Source: Paenibacillus timonensis (GTDB lineage: Bacteria > Bacillota > Bacilli > Paenibacillales > Paenibacillaceae). Taken from it: DNA of 64,000 nt. The stretch spans positions 186,001 to 250,000 of the forward strand of contig NZ_WNZY01000006.1 in the NCBI RefSeq assembly GCF_009725205.1, read 5' to 3'. The translations under genes were made by a program, and so were the position numbers. Below the pieces are notes generated by a model that ran no database searches, was not told where the DNA came from, and worked only from the letters and a program-made list of their open reading frames with translations. This document shows, in pieces, positions 39,039 to 48,045 of this stretch (positions within the stretch are counted from its first letter, which is position 1; every line of letters begins with the position of its first letter).

Positions 39039-40346
39039 TTGTCACGTATCATCGCCATCGTAGGTATGGGCTATGTCGGCCTGCCCCTGGCAGAAACGTT
39101 CCTGGACCAGGGCTTTCGCGTCATCGGCCTTGACAAGGACGAAGAGAAATTACGGCTATTGCGAGCGGGACGCAGTTACATCGCGGACGTTCCCGATGTG
39201 AAGATCAAACGATATACCGATGCTCAGCAATTGACGGTAACTTCGGACTTCGGCGGGATCGCAAGCGCAGAAGCCATCATCATTTGCGTGCCGACCCCGT
39301 TGACGGATCAGCATGTCCCGGACATGACCTATCTGATCGATGCCGCGGAGAAAATCGGGGAGCATCTGCAGCCCGGGCAGTTGGTCGCGTTGGAAAGTTC
39401 TACTTACCCCGGAACTACCCGGGAAGTGATCTTACCTCTTCTGCAAAAAAACGGTTTAAACTCGGGAACGGATTTTTTCGTCGGGTTTTCACCGGAACGG
39501 GTAAATCCCGGAAGCCGCCGCTATTCGCTGCGGGATATCCCCAAAATCGTCAGCGGCATCACCGACGCTTGCACGGATCGGATGGAGGAACTCTATCGCG
39601 CGGCTTTTCAAACCATCGTACGGGTTTCCTCGACGGAAACGGCTGAAATGGCCAAACTGCTGGAAAACACCTTCCGCTTCGTCAATATTTCATTTATTAA
39701 TGAGTTCGCTTTGCTCTGTGATCAGCTGGGAATCAACGTTTGGGAAGTGGTGGAGGCGGCCTCATCCAAGCCGTTTGGATTTAAGCCGTTTTATCCCGGT
39801 CCCGGCGTCGGTGGACATTGCATCCCGGTAGATCCGATTTACCTGCAATGGAAAGCGCAGCAGATGGGGGCGACCAGCTCGTTTATCGAGATCAGCGCGC
39901 GGATTAACCGCGAGATGCCGGCGTACATCGTTTCCCGGCTACAGGAGGAATTGAACAGTATTACTCTTTCCGGAAAGCGGATTTTAGTGATTGGCATTAC
40001 GTTTAAAGAAGATGTCGCCGATATCCGCGAGTCGAGCGTGATCGAATTGATCCGACTGCTGATGGCCGCAGGGGCAAAGATCGATTATCACGACCCGCTG
40101 ATATCGGAGGTAGAGATCGACGGCGTTAAGCTACATTCGGTGGAGTTGGAGGAGGAGCGTTTGGCTTCCTCAGATGGCGTGGTTCTGGCGGTTCATCACC
40201 ATGGATTACCGCTGAAAGAGGTTATGGAGCACGCGCCATTCGTGTTCGATACGCGAAACGCGGCCGCCGGCATTCAAGGTAAAGCGCGGATTGTTACGCT
40301 GGGGGGCGGGAAGTCGGGTTACAGAGAAAAAAAAGCCGATTCTTAA
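39039..40346 (+). CDS. UDP-sugar 6-dehydrogenase (WbpA/UDP-HexNAc type)
   Basis: This 435-residue enzyme oxidises the C-6 alcohol of a UDP-sugar to a uronate in two NAD+-dependent steps. It shows IVGMGYVGLPLAE (NAD loop), ESSTYPGTT, FSPERVNPG and GPGVGGHCIPVDP with the catalytic Cys. IGITFKEDVADIRESS starts the UDP-binding domain. The motif set fits UDP-N-acetylglucosamine or UDP-ManNAc dehydrogenases better than UDP-glucose dehydrogenases. The start is TTG, eight bases after AAAGGGGAG. The product would be an acidic sugar for the spore glycan. Confidence 0.88.
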   Translation: MSRIIAIVGMGYVGLPLAETFLDQGFRVIGLDKDEEKLRLLRAGRSYIADVPDVKIKRYTDAQQLTVTSDFGGIASAEAIIICVPTPLTDQHVPDMTYLIDAAEKIGEHLQPGQLVALESSTYPGTTREVILPLLQKNGLNSGTDFFVGFSPERVNPGSRRYSLRDIPKIVSGITDACTDRMEELYRAAFQTIVRVSSTETAEMAKLLENTFRFVNISFINEFALLCDQLGINVWEVVEAASSKPFGFKPFYPGPGVGGHCIPVDPIYLQWKAQQMGATSSFIEISARINREMPAYIVSRLQEELNSITLSGKRILVIGITFKEDVADIRESSVIELIRLLMAAGAKIDYHDPLISEVEIDGVKLHSVELEEERLASSDGVVLAVHHHGLPLKEVMEHAPFVFDTRNAAAGIQGKARIVTLGGGKSGYREKKADS

Positions 40347-40391
40347 ACGGAAATTCACGGGCGAATATAGTCACGAAAGGAAGGTAGAAGG

Positions 40392-41378
40392 ATGTTTAGA
40401 GACAAGACGATTTTGATTACCGGGGGAACTGGATCTTGGGGGAAAACGTTGACGAGGAGGCTGCTGCAGGAGGGGCCGCGGGAGATCCGCATTTTCTCGA
40501 GAAACGAATATGCGCAGGTTTTGATGCAGCGGGAATTTGGCGGGCATGCCTCCGTGCGGTACCTCATCGGTGATGTACGCGACTACGCTGCGGTGGATGC
40601 GGCCTGCAAAGGGGTCGACTATGTCTTCCATCTTGCGGCGCTTAAACATGTGCCGGTTTGCGAATTTCAGCCGGAGGAAGCGCTCAAGACCAATGTGCTT
40701 GGATCTGAAAACATCATTCGGGCGAGTATCGCGCACAAAGTGGCCAAAGTGATAGACGTATCCACCGACAAAGCGGTTGATCCGACGAATACGTACGGGA
40801 TGACGAAAGCGATCGGAGAAAAACTGATGATCCGCGCAAACGATTTAAGCGAACATACCCGGTTTACTTGTATTCGTGGGGGAAATGTACTTGGAACGAA
40901 CGGCAGCGTCGTCCCGTTGTTCATCAACCAACTGCGGGAAGGGAAAGACTTGACCCTTACAGTTCGGGAGATGACTCGGTTCTTTCTGACCTTAGCCCAA
41001 GCGATCGACCTGCTACTCAAAGCGGCCACGACGGCGATCGGGGGCGAAACCTTCGTCATGAAAATGAAGGCATGCCGCATCATCGATATTGCGGAGGTGC
41101 TGGCTGAGCATTATCGTGGGCATCACGTTCCCGTTAAGGAAATAGGGATTCGGCCCGGGGAGAAGCTGCATGAGGTGCTGGTCTCCCGCTATGAGGCTCC
41201 TTATACGTTGAAATATAGCGGTCAATATTACGTCATCCTTCCTCCCGGCTCCAAGGAGCTGGCCACCCATTATTCAGCCTTCTCACCTGCTCAGTTCTCG
41301 GAATACCATTCCAATGATTCCTTACTCAATAAAGCTGATGTTGCCGAGTTACTGAAGGAGGGAGGGTTTCTCAACTGA
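40392..41378 (+). CDS. CapD/PseB-like UDP-HexNAc dehydratase, second copy
   Basis: This 328-residue extended SDR is a paralogue of the enzyme at 33991-34974. It shares the GGTGSWGKTL loop, HLAALKHVPVCEFQP, STDKAVDPTNTYGMTK and RGGNVLGTNGSV. The ATG follows AGGAAGG. Having two such dehydratases suggests two different 4-keto sugars or a salvage copy. It ends at 41378 inside the likely start of the next glycosyltransferase. Confidence 0.85.
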   Translation: MFRDKTILITGGTGSWGKTLTRRLLQEGPREIRIFSRNEYAQVLMQREFGGHASVRYLIGDVRDYAAVDAACKGVDYVFHLAALKHVPVCEFQPEEALKTNVLGSENIIRASIAHKVAKVIDVSTDKAVDPTNTYGMTKAIGEKLMIRANDLSEHTRFTCIRGGNVLGTNGSVVPLFINQLREGKDLTLTVREMTRFFLTLAQAIDLLLKAATTAIGGETFVMKMKACRIIDIAEVLAEHYRGHHVPVKEIGIRPGEKLHEVLVSRYEAPYTLKYSGQYYVILPPGSKELATHYSAFSPAQFSEYHSNDSLLNKADVAELLKEGGFLN

Positions 41379-42466
41379 TTACCATCAGCCTATGCATGAT
41401 TGTCAAAGATGAAGAGGCTCGTCTTCCCGTCTGCTTAACCTCCGTTGCCGATTTGGTGGATGAAATCGTCATTGTGGATACGGGATCCAGCGACCGTACC
41501 CAGGAGGTAGCCGCAGATTATGGAGCGAGAATTTTTGAGTTCGCCTGGCAGGATGACTTCGCGGCTGCGCGGAATTACGCCTTCTCGCTGGCGTCATGCG
41601 ATTATATTCTCTGGTTGGACGCCGACGACGTCATCACCGAGCCAAACCGTATCAAGTTCCTTCAATTGAAGCAAGAGTTGGCCTCCGATATCGATGCGGT
41701 TCTGATGAAATACGTGCTTCGCGAGCAGGAGAAGACCGGGGAGCCCTTGGCTTCAACGCGCCGCAACCGGTTGGTCAAGCGAAGCCGAAACTACCGTTGG
41801 ATCGGTATCGTGCACGAATATCTTGAGGTCACCGAAGGGAAACAGCTGTTGACGGATATCGCCGTCACCCATCGCGGTGTCGAGAGCCATTCCGGTCGGA
41901 ATCTACAGATCATTGAACACTATTTGGCTTCCGGCGGCATGCTGGAAGGGCGCTTGCGCTTTCATTTGGCATGTGAGTTAGCCGATGCGGGACGTTATGA
42001 GGAGGCGGTGCCGCATTTTGCGGAGTTCCTCCTCGACCCGAAGGCGAATCGGGATGACCTGGTTCTGGCCTGCGCTCGTTTAAGCGATTGTTATGGCCAT
42101 TTGGGCCACGAACGGGAGAAGCTGGAGATGCTGTTTCAAACCTTCCGATTTGAAATTCCGCAGCCGGAAATTTGCTGTGCCATAGGCAAATGTATGGAAG
42201 ACCGTCAGGAGTGGACCCTGGCCGTGTATTGGTATGTTCAGGCGCTGCAGAACGCAAATGGCGGCAACTGGACGGCCATCGTGCATGCAGCTTCCCGGAC
42301 ATGGCTGCCCCATAGCCGGCTATGCCTGTGTTATGCGCGGCTTGGCCATTTGGGCAAGGCTTATGAGCATAACCGGGAGGCGCTTCGCTATTTGCCGGAC
42401 GACCCCGGGCTTCTCGATAACGAGAAGAAGCTGAAGTTGGCTATAGACACGGCATCTCTCCAATAG
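41375..42466 (+). CDS. SunS/GT2-type glycosyltransferase with TPR-like tail, non-AUG start
   Basis: This protein of about 363 residues is a GT2 enzyme of the group starting TISLCMIVKDEE, followed by VDTGSSDRTQEVA, WQDDFAAARNYA and LWLDADDVI (metal site). After residue 190 come helical repeats resembling TPR units (GRYEEAVPHFAEFLL, RLGHLGKAYEHNREALR). The only in-frame ATG, at 41396, would cut the first strand and has no ribosome site. GGAGGGAGGG lies eight bases before CTG 41375, which overlaps the previous stop, so a CTG (or ATT 41378) start is most likely. No in-frame ATG, GTG or TTG exists between the stop at 41336 and 41396. Role: sugar transfer in the glycan locus. Confidence 0.8.
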   Translation: MITISLCMIVKDEEARLPVCLTSVADLVDEIVIVDTGSSDRTQEVAADYGARIFEFAWQDDFAAARNYAFSLASCDYILWLDADDVITEPNRIKFLQLKQELASDIDAVLMKYVLREQEKTGEPLASTRRNRLVKRSRNYRWIGIVHEYLEVTEGKQLLTDIAVTHRGVESHSGRNLQIIEHYLASGGMLEGRLRFHLACELADAGRYEEAVPHFAEFLLDPKANRDDLVLACARLSDCYGHLGHEREKLEMLFQTFRFEIPQPEICCAIGKCMEDRQEWTLAVYWYVQALQNANGGNWTAIVHAASRTWLPHSRLCLCYARLGHLGKAYEHNREALRYLPDDPGLLDNEKKLKLAIDTASLQ

Positions 42467-42499
42467 TATATGTCATTTTGCTAAAAAAATTTGCCAAGC

Positions 42500-42536
42500 A
42501 AAGAACCTCCAGATCGCTGGAGGTTCTTTGGCTTTT
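42500..42536. terminator. bidirectional terminator
   Basis: AAAGAACCTCCAG and CTGGAGGTTCTTT form a perfect stem with an ATCG loop. It separates the convergent GT2 and GT4 genes. Confidence 0.88.
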
Positions 42537-42538
42537 TC

Positions 42539-43609
42539 TTATTGCACCCCTAAACGCTTCAGCATTTGACGGAACGAATCGGCATATTGCTGCGGCGACA
42601 ACCACTGGTGAATATGCCGTTGTCCTGAGCTGCGGATCTTCTCCCGCACTGCGGAATTGTCCATCAGCTCCAAAGCGCCGGTTACCGCTTGGCCTACTAG
42701 CGGATATGTGAAGAACTTGCCCGTTTGATTATGCTTAATAAAAAGACGAACCCCGTCGGAATCGGTGGTAAGAACGGGGCAGCGGCAGGCCAATGCCTCG
42801 GCGACGGCATAGCCAAAGCCCTCCAAGGTGGATGTGGAGATCAAGAGCCCCCCGGAATCCCCAACCCGCGATAAATAATAAGGCATCTCCCGGTTGGGTG
42901 TATTCGGGTATAGCTTTATGATGGATTGAAGTCCAAGCCGACTGACATGTTGCCAAAAGGCGTTTTTGGTGTCCTCGGTCGGTAGTTGATAATCGAGAAA
43001 CATCCATATTTCCATCTTGGGACGCTGACGATGCAGCGCGGCGGCGATTTCTAAGAATAACCCCCAATTTTTGTTGGGCTCTAGCCTTCCAACCCACGCA
43101 ATGATCGGCACCGGATATTTGGACTGGGCCTTGTAATGGAAGTGCTGCGTATCCAGCGGATTCGGGAACACGAACCTGGGCAGCGACGGGTAATAGGAGG
43201 AAGCGAGCTCCATCAGATGGGGCGTCGGCGGCATCAGTGAAGCCTGGCAATGGCGAAGAATTTCTTGCGTCCCTTCTCGCAGTGTCTTCTCTGCATCATC
43301 CCGGGTTCCCAAACCTTGAATTTCATAAACAATTGGTTTCTTAAATCCAAGTCGGCGCAGCCTTCCCGGCATCCAGAAATCCGAAGTAGCCACTACCGCA
43401 TCATATTGGGGTAACCGTTGAATCAGTTCGACATCCCCTGGCTCCACCATAACGGGAATGTTCGCCAACTGCGTATTCACAAGACCGGATCCGGGGCGTA
43501 AATACATAATATGTCCTTCAATGTCCCGACTCTTCAGCGCGATACAGCGCAAGCGATTTAGGGTCTCAACCCCTCCGCTCGGAACATAGAACGTAAACAG
43601 CACTTTCAT
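42539..43609 (-). CDS. GT4-family glycosyltransferase
   Basis: This 356-residue GT-B enzyme begins KVLFTFYVPSGGVETLNRLR, the acceptor domain start of the GT4 group. The donor domain begins at IIAWVGRLEPNKNWGLFLEIA and contains STSTLEGFGYAVAEALACRCPVLTTDSDG, the nucleotide-sugar contact loop. AAGGGGTG stands seven bases before the ATG. It is on the opposite strand to the rest of the glycan genes, which it faces, and has its own sigma-K-like promoter candidate. The sugar is unknown. Confidence 0.87.
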   Translation of the reverse strand: MKVLFTFYVPSGGVETLNRLRCIALKSRDIEGHIMYLRPGSGLVNTQLANIPVMVEPGDVELIQRLPQYDAVVATSDFWMPGRLRRLGFKKPIVYEIQGLGTRDDAEKTLREGTQEILRHCQASLMPPTPHLMELASSYYPSLPRFVFPNPLDTQHFHYKAQSKYPVPIIAWVGRLEPNKNWGLFLEIAAALHRQRPKMEIWMFLDYQLPTEDTKNAFWQHVSRLGLQSIIKLYPNTPNREMPYYLSRVGDSGGLLISTSTLEGFGYAVAEALACRCPVLTTDSDGVRLFIKHNQTGKFFTYPLVGQAVTGALELMDNSAVREKIRSSGQRHIHQWLSPQQYADSFRQMLKRLGVQ

Positions 43610-43647
43610 GGGCTAGCACCCCTTGAAGTTATTGAGCGTCTTACGAT

Positions 43648-43675
43648 TAGTTTACGCGCTGTCCGAATCGGACGT
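43648..43675 (-). promoter_or_regulatory. sigma-K-like promoter for the GT4 gene
   Basis: On the minus strand, AC (43675-43674) and CGTAAACTA (43656-43648) are 17 bp apart. The -10 has one mismatch to CATAnnnTA. Confidence 0.38.
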
Positions 43676-43821
43676 GTGGGTTGATTTACCTGGATACCGC
43701 CCGCCTTCTGGCAGGCGTTAGGTGGGTCGCTCGGTTATGTTTACCTGTATGACGACTACGGGATTTGGCGCATGATAAGTCCTGTTTCATACATCAATTA
43801 TTACGGATGGAGGATGACTAC

Positions 43822-44952
43822 ATGCGAGGAGCGAAAGTCGTTAACTTATCGTTGTCCGCAGCATTGCTGGCCGGGGTTGCTTTGGTGGCGGGTTGTGGAG
43901 ACGGTAAAGACAACAATAATGTGCGCACGCAAAGCTTGCGGGGCAATAACCGTAACTATGACGTCAATTCCCTGAACCAGGGTAACCGCCTGTTCTCCCG
44001 CAGCGCCGGCAACGGCCAGGATCAGCGCATCCGTTCCCTGCGCTATAGCCCCGCGCTGAGCAATAAAGTCGCGCAGCTTCGCGATGTTCAAACGGCACAT
44101 GTCGTTGTTACCGACCGTGATGCTTATGTCGGCGTCACGCTCCACGGCAATCATACGACAGGACGCACCACCGCTTACGGCATGCAGCGTCCGAACGGAA
44201 TCGGTCTCGGGACGACCAATGTGGGCGGACCTTACGGCGCGGACTACCGAACTCGCGGTGCAGCGGATAACGGATTGGCACGCGGCACTGGCCGTACAGG
44301 TACCGGGGGCAGCCTCTTTGATCTTGGACGGGGCGGTTTGTTCGGGGCGGGGTATGACAACCGCAGCGATAACAGCTCCATGCTAGGCAACGGAACGACC
44401 GGTTACCGCAGTGGGAACGGCTCCATGCTGGGTACCGGAACGACAGGAAACCGCTTCGGATCGATGTATCCTGGGGGCAGCATGGGAATGTCCAGCGTAA
44501 ACCGCGGGACGGGGACATCGGCTTATGGAACCAGTACAAATAGGGGGACGATGAACAACACCCCTACCGGGTTTACGACAGGAAATGGAGCCTTGGGTGC
44601 CGGTACGGATAACGTATCCCAAGATGTAAAGAATCGGATAACGGCAGCCATTAAGCAATCGGCACCGCACATCCGCAATGTCTATGTGTCCGGAGACGCC
44701 GACTTTGTCTCCCGCATTGGAGATTACGGGACGCAATCCCGAGGCGGCGGAACGCTGAACAATTTCATTAGCGATTTCGAAACGATGATCAATCGTGTCT
44801 TTCCCGGACGCACGGGAACGATGACCGGCCCGAACGGCTATGCGCCGACAGGTCCTAACGCCGGCATGGGCAACGGGGTAAATAACATGGGCACGACCGG
44901 TACTGGTGCACGAGGCACGAATGCCGGCTTTACTGGTGGAACGACCCGCTAA
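43822..44952 (+). CDS. YhcN/YlaJ-type sporulation lipoprotein with a large G/N/T-rich insert
   Basis: This 376-residue lipoprotein has a signal peptide with lipobox LVAGC (Cys near residue 25). The YhcN/YlaJ-like domain is split. Its first part holds VAQLRDVQTAHVVVTDRDAY (about 80-110), and its second part holds SQDVKNRITAAIKQSAP, NVYVSGDADFVSRI and FISDFETMINRVFPG (about 270-345). Between them are roughly 140 residues of G, N, T, S and R with repeats such as NGSMLGTGTTG. A second G/N/T-rich tail ends the protein. Most YhcN proteins are about 190-220 residues. GGAGG stands eight bases before the ATG. A spore-envelope location is expected from the family. Confidence 0.8.
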   Translation: MRGAKVVNLSLSAALLAGVALVAGCGDGKDNNNVRTQSLRGNNRNYDVNSLNQGNRLFSRSAGNGQDQRIRSLRYSPALSNKVAQLRDVQTAHVVVTDRDAYVGVTLHGNHTTGRTTAYGMQRPNGIGLGTTNVGGPYGADYRTRGAADNGLARGTGRTGTGGSLFDLGRGGLFGAGYDNRSDNSSMLGNGTTGYRSGNGSMLGTGTTGNRFGSMYPGGSMGMSSVNRGTGTSAYGTSTNRGTMNNTPTGFTTGNGALGAGTDNVSQDVKNRITAAIKQSAPHIRNVYVSGDADFVSRIGDYGTQSRGGGTLNNFISDFETMINRVFPGRTGTMTGPNGYAPTGPNAGMGNGVNNMGTTGTGARGTNAGFTGGTTR

Positions 44953-44971
44953 GGGCAGTTCATAAGAAGGA

Positions 44972-45024
44972 TAAAAGCGCGAGAAGCGGGATGATGTTAA
45001 GACCCTGCTGCTCGCGCTTTATCT
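44972..45024. terminator. terminator between the YhcN-type gene and nagA
   Basis: AAAAGCGCGAG and CTCGCGCTTTT-like arms form the outer stem, with an AGCGGG/CCTGCT inner helix. It probably serves both convergent genes. Confidence 0.75.
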
Positions 45025-45042
45025 TTTGATGAGAACGTCTCC

Positions 45043-46227
45043 TTATTCGTGTTCGCGGAAAGAATGCCCTTTGACCCAAACCCGCTGCAAATCCAAATCC
45101 CGGTCAACCAGCAGCAAGTCGGCTTGCTTGCCGGTTTCCACTGAACCGGTTAGGTGGTCGATGCGAATCAGCTTCGCTGGATTGCCGCTGGCGGCTTCCG
45201 ACGCACGCTCCACCGATAATCCGACCTCACGTACGAGATGGCGGAAGCCTCGGATCATCGTCAGCGTACTGCCAGCCAACGTCCCCTCGCTGTCACGCAA
45301 CGTGCAGACATTATCCTTGACGACAACCGGCAAATCGCCCAGCATGTAATCCCCGTTGCCAAGCCCCGCTGCCGACATCGCGTCGGTGATGAGGATCAGG
45401 TTGCTGCCGGTTTTTACGCTGGCCAGTAGCCGGATCGCCGCATGATGAACGTGGATGCCGTCGGCGATAATTTCCGCGCTGATTCCAGGCGTGCTAAGGA
45501 TCGCGCCCGCAGTGCCCGGTTTACGATGATGCAGCGGAGTCATGGCGTTAAAAATATGAACGGAGTGGTTTAAGCCCACTTCGTAAGCGGCGATGATTTC
45601 CTCGTAAGTGGCATCGGTATGGCCTGCCGCGGCGACGATTCCCTGCTTCCGCAAAAAGCGGATCAGCTCATGAGCCCCTTCTCGTTCGGGCGCGAACGTC
45701 ACTTGCTTGATCAATCCCGGATATTGCCGGTCCCAGGCCTCAACCCATTCCCGGTTAGGCGGGACAATGTGCTCGGGATTTTGCGCTCCCGGCCATTTCG
45801 GACTAATGAACGGTCCTTCCAAGTGGACGCCAACCAACTGGGCATAAGGCATCCCTCCGGTGATATATTGATGGACTTCCGCCAGCACGTTGTCGATCAT
45901 CGCTTTGGGGAGAGTCATTGTGGTAGCCAGCATCGAGGTGGTACCCTGGCTGCAATGGAGCTTAGTGATGGCATCGAGACCTTGCTTGCTGGGTTTCGAG
46001 AAATCCTCCAGCATTCCGCCATGCACATGCACATCGATAAAGCCGGGCAGCACGTAGCTGCCTCCCGCATCGATGGTCTCGGCTTCGGCAGGGTTCGGTA
46101 ATCCGGCGGTCGTGCCGACGTAAGTAATTACGCCATCTTCAACCGCAACGGCGCCGTCTCGGAACGTTCCGCGCGGGGTAACGACTTCGGCATGAACGAG
46201 GTTGAAAGTTCGATCGTTTCCGCTCAT
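45043..46227 (-). CDS. nagA: N-acetylglucosamine-6-phosphate deacetylase
   Basis: This 394-residue metal-dependent amidohydrolase removes the acetyl group from GlcNAc-6-phosphate. Marks are LPGFIDVHVHGG, LEGPFISPKWPGAQ, GHTDATYEEI, HIFNAMTPLHHRKPG and the metal Asp in LITDAMSAAG. I chose the ATG at 46227, nine bases after GGGAG; it overlaps the nagB stop (TAATG). The order rpiR-type regulator, nagB, nagA in one operon fits amino-sugar catabolism. Confidence 0.93.
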   Translation of the reverse strand: MSGNDRTFNLVHAEVVTPRGTFRDGAVAVEDGVITYVGTTAGLPNPAEAETIDAGGSYVLPGFIDVHVHGGMLEDFSKPSKQGLDAITKLHCSQGTTSMLATTMTLPKAMIDNVLAEVHQYITGGMPYAQLVGVHLEGPFISPKWPGAQNPEHIVPPNREWVEAWDRQYPGLIKQVTFAPEREGAHELIRFLRKQGIVAAAGHTDATYEEIIAAYEVGLNHSVHIFNAMTPLHHRKPGTAGAILSTPGISAEIIADGIHVHHAAIRLLASVKTGSNLILITDAMSAAGLGNGDYMLGDLPVVVKDNVCTLRDSEGTLAGSTLTMIRGFRHLVREVGLSVERASEAASGNPAKLIRIDHLTGSVETGKQADLLLVDRDLDLQRVWVKGHSFREHE

Positions 46228-46955
46228 TACAGATATCTCCCTGCGGCTTGGTCGACGACCACAACGACGTTTGAGTGGGTTTGCAGCAGCGACGCCGGAC
46301 ATTGGGTCGTGATCGGACCTTTCAACGCTTTAGCGATAACCTCCGCCTTGTCTTCGCCTTTTGCCATCAATAGGATTTGTTTGGCCTGAAGGATCGAGCC
46401 GATCCCCATCGTCAACGCATGCGTTGGCACCTCATCGATGGATGAGAAAAAGCGTGCGTTCGCGAGGCGCGTGCGTTCTTCCAGCTTCACGACATGCGGC
46501 GGCCCTGTAAGTTCTTCGCCCGGCTCATTGAAGCCGATATGCCCATTATGGCCGAGTCCTAGCAACTGCAAATCGATTTGGCCAACTTCGTCCAGCAACT
46601 TCGTATAATCTTTGGCAGCTTGCTCGGGGTCCGCTGCAGCACCGGATGGCACATGCGTATTTTCGGACAAAATATCGATATGGTTAAACAGCTTCTCGTC
46701 CATGAAGCGACGATAGCTCTCCGGATGGCCCGCCGGCAATCCGATATATTCATCCAAATTATAGCTGCTGGCTTGTTTGAAGCTCACGCTGCCTTCCTTA
46801 TAAAGCTCTATCAGCTTCTCGTACACCCCGACCGGCGTACTGCCCGTAGCAAGGCCTAGGATCGCCCGGGGGTTGGATTGCAAGAGACTGGCGATGATGC
46901 CTGCCCCGGTTTCATTGAACTGCTGTTCGCTGTTTGTTTTGATAATATTCAACAT
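46227..46955 (-). CDS. nagB: glucosamine-6-phosphate deaminase
   Basis: This 242-residue enzyme converts glucosamine-6-phosphate to fructose-6-phosphate and ammonia. It has LATGSTPVGVYEKLIELY, the YNLDEYIGL strand, GLGHNGHIGFNEPG (catalytic) and a C-terminal region with THALTMGIGSIL. The ATG has AAGGAGG nine bases upstream and overlaps the upstream regulator's stop. It matches the Firmicute NagB length. Confidence 0.94.
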   Translation of the reverse strand: MLNIIKTNSEQQFNETGAGIIASLLQSNPRAILGLATGSTPVGVYEKLIELYKEGSVSFKQASSYNLDEYIGLPAGHPESYRRFMDEKLFNHIDILSENTHVPSGAAADPEQAAKDYTKLLDEVGQIDLQLLGLGHNGHIGFNEPGEELTGPPHVVKLEERTRLANARFFSSIDEVPTHALTMGIGSILQAKQILLMAKGEDKAEVIAKALKGPITTQCPASLLQTHSNVVVVVDQAAGRYL

Positions 46956-47818
46956 TAGTGTTGCCCTCCTTGGATTTTACGGTAAATTTGAACATTCTGG
47001 TACGAGGTTTCCAGCTTCGGAATGAAGTCTTGAAACTCGAGGCTGACCATGCCTGTAAACAAAATATCGATGACGTGTAGCTGTGCGATCCGGGAGGCCA
47101 TATCCCCTCGGCGCATGCCTTCCTCCAGCGATGACGAGAATAAAGAGATATCCGCCAGCGAAGCGAGAGAGTTGTTGCTGTACTGCGTGAGTGACAGCGT
47201 AGTCGCGCCGCTATCCTTGGCGCATCGAAGCGCGTCGATGGTTTCCGGCGTTTCCCCCGAATACGAGACCGCCAGCGCCACGTCTCCTTCGCTTAGCGAG
47301 GAAGCCGAGGTGATCTGCATATGGGAATCGGCGAAGGCCGTGCAGTTCTTGCCGATTCGAACCAGCTTCTGATAGAAGTCCTGGGCGACGATGGAGGAGG
47401 TTGCGACGCCGTACAGATCGATGCGTTTCGCGTGGCATAACGCCTCTACGGCGCGGGAAAGCTGATTCATATCCAGCAGCCGAGTGGTGTCGGTAATGGA
47501 GGCCACGTGATTGGCTTCCATCGCTTCGACGATTTTTTGCAGGTCGTTGCCGGCGATGATGTCTTGGTAGTGGTTCTCCGCGGGCTTATGGGCCAGCTCG
47601 GAGGCCAGCTTCATTTTGAAATCGGGGAATCCTTTAAAGTGAAAGGTTTTGCAGAACCTGGTCACCGTTGAAGGGCTGATTCCACACGCGTTCGCCAGCT
47701 CCGTGATCCCCTGATGAACGACGGAGGCAGGCGCTTCCAAAATGTATTCGCCGAGCTTGCGCTCCTGAGCCGGCAACGTCTCCAGATGGCTGGATACGGC
47801 ATGCAATATGGGTGTCAT
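46955..47818 (-). CDS. RpiR/MurR-family regulator of the nag operon
   Basis: This 287-residue regulator has an N-terminal RpiR helix-turn-helix (TELANACGISPSTVTRFCK, about residues 38-56) and a C-terminal SIS sugar-phosphate-binding domain with RIDLYGVATSSIVA, ALAVSYSGETPETIDAL and the LSLTQYSNN strand. The likely effector is an amino-sugar phosphate. GGGAGG precedes the ATG by nine bases. Two operator-like palindromes lie 50-95 bp upstream of its start, so it probably regulates its own operon. Confidence 0.88.
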   Translation of the reverse strand: MTPILHAVSSHLETLPAQERKLGEYILEAPASVVHQGITELANACGISPSTVTRFCKTFHFKGFPDFKMKLASELAHKPAENHYQDIIAGNDLQKIVEAMEANHVASITDTTRLLDMNQLSRAVEALCHAKRIDLYGVATSSIVAQDFYQKLVRIGKNCTAFADSHMQITSASSLSEGDVALAVSYSGETPETIDALRCAKDSGATTLSLTQYSNNSLASLADISLFSSSLEEGMRRGDMASRIAQLHVIDILFTGMVSLEFQDFIPKLETSYQNVQIYRKIQGGQH

Positions 47819-47866
47819 AGATTGGATCCTCCCTTATGGAAGTGCGGCAATGGAATTCGTTCAAAG

Positions 47867-47914
47867 CGAAAATTATTTTTATAAACTCTGTGTAAACTGT
47901 GAAAATTATTTTGA
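47867..47914 (-). promoter_or_regulatory. pair of RpiR-type operator candidates
   Basis: CGAAAATTATTTTTA (47867-47881) and TGAAAATTATTTTGA (47900-47914) are near-palindromic and share GAAAATTATTTT. They are 33 bp apart, about three helical turns. They lie in the upstream region of the rpiR-type, nagB, nagA operon, the expected target of the operon's own regulator. The RpiR family often uses TGAAAATnATTTTCA-like sites. Confidence 0.55.
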
Positions 47915-48045
47915 TTTACGGTTTCATCATAAAGGAATTCTAGAGCTTTTTCAAGTAGGGTAACCCGTCAAATGACGACAGATTCCTTGTATTTTCGGGG
48001 GTTGCATAATAAACTAAAAAATAGGGTTATTTTCCGGAGAGAGGA

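Noticed and set aside
46227..46302. Longer NagA starting at 46302
   Set aside because: That start lies inside nagB without a ribosome site. The ATG at 46227 has GGGAG and overlaps the nagB stop as expected for coupling.
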